DNA of 64,000 bases from Hybos culiciformis (taxonomy: Eukaryota > Arthropoda > Insecta > Diptera > Hybotidae), in assembly GCA_964007475.1 (NCBI GenBank), contig OZ023274.1:101975372-102039371 (forward strand), in the 5' to 3' direction. This document shows, piece after piece, positions 59,224-64,000 of the stretch (position 1 is the first letter of the stretch; every line of letters starts with the position of its first letter). The position numbers were made by a program, and so were the translations under genes. The notes beneath the pieces are model-generated. The model ran no database searches. It was not told the origin of the DNA and saw nothing but the letters and a program-made list of their open reading frames with translations.

Positions 59224-62200
59224 TACCCTTGAATTGATATGCAAAGTTTTTATTACTTGGCTAGGTACCTATTTTTACCAAAATTAATTAAATTACAATT
59301 AATTTATTTGAAGAAATTTTTCTACAAGTACCAAATATGCAAAACCAAGATAATAAAGTTTGTTCGAACAGATTTTCGTAAAAATTATAATAATTTTAAA
59401 GTAGAGAAGTATATATAAAAATCAAACGTTTCGTATATAGGTGAAATAGGGTGTAGTATGTCACGTAAATATCTTCATCATAGAAACTGTTTGAGCTGAA
59501 AAACAGAGGAGGATTGCATTGCAAAAAAATTCAAATTTATTCATAATTTCCCTAGAAATCCCTAGAAAACGATGCCCGTATTCATATAATCAATATTATA
59601 TGGGGAGGCAGTGTTCGCAATTTTTATTTAAAAAGAGAAAATTTATATCAATTTAAAATATATATATGTATTATATATAAATTTATTCTTAATCTTAAAT
59701 CATTCAATTTTTTTTTTAAATTCGAAAATTTTATCAAAAGAAAATTTAGAAAACACGTTCGACAAACAAAATCTAAAATATATATAAAATGCCCAAATTA
59801 TTCAATTCTAATTTTTATTTTTCTCTTTTGTACAAAATTTTTATTAAAAAGCAAATTTCTTTAGGTCTCTGAAGGCATATTCTTGACAAATAATAATAAT
59901 AATAATAACAAAAAACAAGAAGCGGCATTAAGTATGCAAAAAAGGAGTTTGTGCAAAAAAAACAAAAAATTTAAAATGAAAGAAAATATTGTTACTCCTT
60001 TTATGTGTCCAAATGTTTCAAAATAATAATAATAATAATATTATTCTTTTAAATATATATATATTTTTCTAGCTTTTGCTTTGTAAAAAATTGGAATTTT
60101 TTTAAAATCTGAAATTTAAATAATGTACCTAGAAAAAAGTATAAAGAATACATTTTAGCGCAAATTTGAGATGCTAAAAATTTTAATATTTGTTTACGTG
60201 CTGTTCTATTTTCAAAAAATATCTAAAAAAAATATTTTTGAACATATATCGAACAGGGATGTCTTTGGTAGAGGTACAATTGAATTTTATTTTGATCATC
60301 TAAAAAACTAAAAAAAAAATAGAAAACCTTTACTTCAAGAAGTGAACGCCTGAGCATGTTTTATGGCTTTTTCAGGCCACGGAAATTCGTTCAATGGATG
60401 GTTAAAAAAAATGTCTTCGTTTAACGGAAAGTCATAAAAGAAATGTCAAAAGTCCTAATAATAAACAAATTTGCTGTCAGTTTCAATTTTTACAAGGTTC
60501 ATAGAAGACCGTATACAGAATTAAATTCCGGCAAAGAAAACAACAATACTGAAGTGTCATGTCTTATTCACAATTTTAAAATGAAAAACCACTTCACCTC
60601 TTCAAAAAAAATATACAAATGAAATTATTTTAAAGTGTTTTTGGAAACTGCAAATCATCAAGTGTCAAAATTATTGGCTGTATTATTTGTTTGATTCAAG
60701 TGTTATTTACTTTCCTTTCGTTTTCGTGAAAAACTACCGCTCTGAAAGAGTATTATGATAGTGAATTGCCTATATAATTTAGGTTTTTATTTTACTAAGC
60801 CCATCTCTGATTTTGAATGCAATTTAATATTTGCCTAGTACATGATATTTTCAGAATGTAGAATTGTTATAACAATTTTTTTTTTGTAACATTTTTTTTT
60901 GTTTGTTGGCCTGACGTCGTCGTCGTCGAAGTTAAACCTTTATTCTTTGTGACACAAAATGAAAAATTATACCTTTGAACTGCTTTTTGGTACTTGACAC
61001 CTGGATTTTCTATTATTATTTTTTGTTTTTTTTTTTTTTTTGTTCATTTTATATCTTAATTTGATAAAAAAAAAAAGACTATGAACGAAATTGCAAAATA
61101 TGTTTTAAAAAAAAAAATGCAGATGTTTTATGTTTCATTTTTGGCTATAATAAGAACAAGGAATATATCGAATAACAAAGTATATATTTTTATTTTTATT
61201 TTTATTATTATTATTATTATATTTTTGGAGGTGAAACATTTTCTATTATCCTTTAAGAGAAATAAAAGTGTTGGCGTTAAAACCGTCTCATGAAGCAAAT
61301 TTAAAATAAAATCAATTTAAAGAATATTAAAATTTTATTCTGCAATTTTCCATCGACTTTCTTGTTTTGGCTTTCTACGGAATTTTCGGATAAAAAACAT
61401 TAAGTCTTTGAATTAAGGATCGGAGATTAAAAAGGATTTTCGAAATTAATGGATTTTGGTCTTAAATAAATCTCTTAATCAGAGACCATGCACACAAAGG
61501 GTCCTCACAATTGTGTATTACCAAATAACTAAACATGTAATAAATAATTGAAATTAAACGAGTTCCACCATTATCATTAAAAATAAAACTTATAAACTAC
61601 GCTATCTATAGTGTGTACAGTGAGTACATAACTCATAGATTTATTACCAAATTTTGGGAAAAAAAAAATAATTTTTTTATTGATTTTATTTTCTAATATC
61701 TCTTTAATTTACTATCATTACCATCATAATATATATCTGTATAATAATGATTCACAATAAGAATCATTAAATTTCAGGCAGAAATTTTAAATGTGTGCAT
61801 TGCTGACGTTGACACACGTTAATTTCAAATTTGATACGCATATTTGCTTCGAAATTGAAAATACATTATTTTTTCATTAACTAAAATGGTTGGTTGAACA
61901 TTTAATCAACATCGACACTATATATATATTCTATCCCTTCCTTAAAATTATGATTCTATCCTGAATAGATATCACACAAAATTAAAGGTATATATTTTGT
62001 ATGTATCTAACCTATCCAGAAAATATTAAATAAAATGTTTGTATATATGTATTGTATACAATTTTAAATGTTTACTTTTGAATTGAATAGTCATACAAAA
62101 AAAAATGAACACCTGTCTTTCTGGTCTCGTGTGACAGGATATTTGTGAATAGTTTTTTTATTTTATTTTATTATTTATGGATATTTAAAATTTAATATAT

Positions 62201-64000
62201 TAAAAAAAAGAAAATATTTTTTTTTAATAATAATTCAAATGATTGTCTATAATATTTATCTTTATGGTTTTTAAATACCAAAATAAGATGAAGTTAAGTA
62301 TTTTTATGGTAATCTAAAAGTGCAATATAGTTTTTAGGTCATACGGGTCACACTGTCAAATATACTGCTGTGTTATAGAATAATTATCGGTTGATAGATT
62401 TTTAAGCCAACAGTATTACCGACTTTGGATTAATTATTGAAGAATGAGTTTTTATCTGTTCTCAAAAATCTAAAATGTTTGTATCTTGAGTTTGTATCTT
62501 TCAGTAGTATGAATTAGTTTTTGTTGTTGAAATAGATTGCATAAATAGATTTATTAATTAAAATTTTGACATACATTTTTTTTTTGCTTTGATCAGAACT
62601 AACATTTCCGAGTGGTTAGAATCGCTTTAAATTTGCTGAAAGATTTATATGTCTTTAACATTTAACTGGATTTATGTAAGATTGTTAAGCACAAAATTGA
62701 TGGGTAGTTGATGTTGCTCTAATAATTTTAACTATTAAACTAATTTCTGTGCAGCAGATAAAAAAAACTAAACGATTTTTAGTATTAACAAAAATAATGC
62801 CAAACTATTTAAATTTTGTATTCAACAAAAATCTAAAATTGAAAAATATAATTTGTATGATAAAAAATAAATATTATTTCTGTCATAATTTTATAAATTT
62901 ATTGTTAACTTTATTCAGAATATTTTTTGTTAACAATTCGTCATTGCAATAATATTATAATATAGAGTTTATCCTACTATCAAAAATTTCTCTCACATAT
63001 AAAATTAACAAAATTTAATCTTTATGGAATTTAAAATTATATATACACACACAAAAAATAGAAAAGCTGTTTATCTAAAATTCTAAATCTAAAACTAAAT
63101 ATTGAAAATGTTTTTGAATACACAAAGAGATTAAAAAAAAAAAAAAACAACAAAGCTGATTAAATACAAAGTGAGCCACAACCAAAAATTTATTACTTTG
63201 TTGAATGAGTAAAAAAAAAAAAAAGAACAAAAATTATGAATCCTTGTTTATATTTTCCAAAAAAAAAAAAATTATTGCTGTTACTATTATTATTATTATT
63301 ATTTTGGTTTTAATTTTTTTTTTTTGTGTGTTATCTCTCTAAATCTCTAGCTCGTGTGTTATGCATTTTTCATTCATTTAAAAGAACAGATTGTGTGAAA
63401 AATTGCACTTGTTTATTTCGTATTTCCGTTTCAGAATCAAAATTATATTTATGAAAAAAAAATAAATAAAAATTGTTATGCTGGAGCAATTAAGAAAAAT
63501 GATATGAAATAACGCACATTTGTCATTATGGGACAATTTTTTATTTTATTAATTTTTTATTTTTTCATCCTCCTCGTATTATATGTATGGATTTTTGAAT
63601 TTGGACATATAAATTTCAATTTTTCCCTTTAATATCGTTTGTTATCGTCGTTATGTTTTCAAGGACAAATTATTGTTTAAATGCAATAATTTTGAAGTCG
63701 AAGGATGAAATAAAATAATGGCACCTATATTTCTGCATTATTTTTGCAATAAACTATTCTGCATATTAAAAAATTTTAATGTGCATGTGATCGGTAAGTT
63801 TTATTTACAATCGTAAATTTAGCTCGGTAACTGGTATATTACATTCGTCAATACACATGTAATTATTTAATTAAGTAAATTTTATTTACATTCTCCGTAT
63901 TTAGTAAATTTTATTTACTTACTTCATTTTGAACTTTTGTTTATTTTTTGCATTGCAAATGTATTGATTGCAACTACCTCTCACATGCACATTAAAACAG
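59224..64000. other. AT-rich non-coding stretch
   Basis: I see no supportable gene. Simple repeats include a GTC-type run near 60914-60930, ATT-type runs near 61195-61222 and 63283-63303, and three nearly identical TAAATTTTATTTAC or TAAGTTTTATTTAC phrases near 63793-63920. Frames of 67-70 codons (61081, 62749) are Lys/Ile/Phe/Asn-rich and unconvincing. Confidence 0.55.

Noticed and set aside
1..64000. CRISPR arrays, bacterial operons or ribosome-binding sites
   Set aside because: The only regular repeats are microsatellites and transposon-related. Genes have introns and polyadenylation signals, so the DNA is eukaryotic.

Overview
The window looks like AT-rich animal nuclear DNA, most likely from an insect and probably a fly. 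Genes are sparse and have short GT-AG introns. Long A/T homopolymers and TATGTATGTACATA-type spacers dominate the intergenic DNA. The recognisable genes include a Golgi mucin-type O-glycosyltransferase, an ODF3-like sperm-tail/ciliary protein and two copies of a small two-exon gene. The order assignment is an inference from style and gene content. I ran no searches.

The centrepiece (8375-19479) is an apparently complete, very young Ty3/gypsy-type LTR retrotransposon. It has two 580-bp LTRs that look identical by eye, a 4-bp target duplication (ATAG), a primer-binding site and a polypurine tract. Gag is intact and lacks a zinc knuckle. An intact protease-RT-RNase H-integrase frame follows, entered by what looks like a textbook -1 frameshift signal (G GGA AAC, 6-nt spacer, 9-bp stem). 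There is no env. Its unusual parts are an array of five inverted repeats in each LTR and a roughly 3-kb leader. The leader carries two GC-rich hairpins, a CAA tract and two small ORFs for single-pass membrane proteins. Those two proteins share a layout and a C-terminal LSRSI motif, so they look like paralogues, and they are the best candidate for something undescribed here.

Other mobile DNA: an inverted pair of about 470-bp elements (6739-7208, 40781-41248) with CACTGGCCTACA termini that carry the truncated start of a cysteine-containing transposon ORF; two hAT-like non-autonomous elements with exact 8-bp target duplications (36594-37067, 48833-49503); a CATGTAAAC-ended element (20998-21322); a weaker TIR candidate (58455-59223); tRNA-derived relics (29075-29130, 58753-58823); and an LTR-like block (30538-30992) with triplicated palindromes resembling a tRNA-Lys primer-binding site, preceded by an unrecognised 123-codon ORF.

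Host genes: a tandem pair of two-exon small-protein genes (34492-34940 intact; 38034-38379 truncated by a 1-nt deletion); a four-exon ODF3/SHIPPO-repeat gene on the minus strand (48612-47658), whose exons join in phase to 235 residues; and an intronless GALNT1/13-class polypeptide N-acetylgalactosaminyltransferase on the minus strand (54698-53043). These genes show no obvious functional connection to each other. The rest is A/T-rich intergenic or intronic DNA in which I see no supportable gene.
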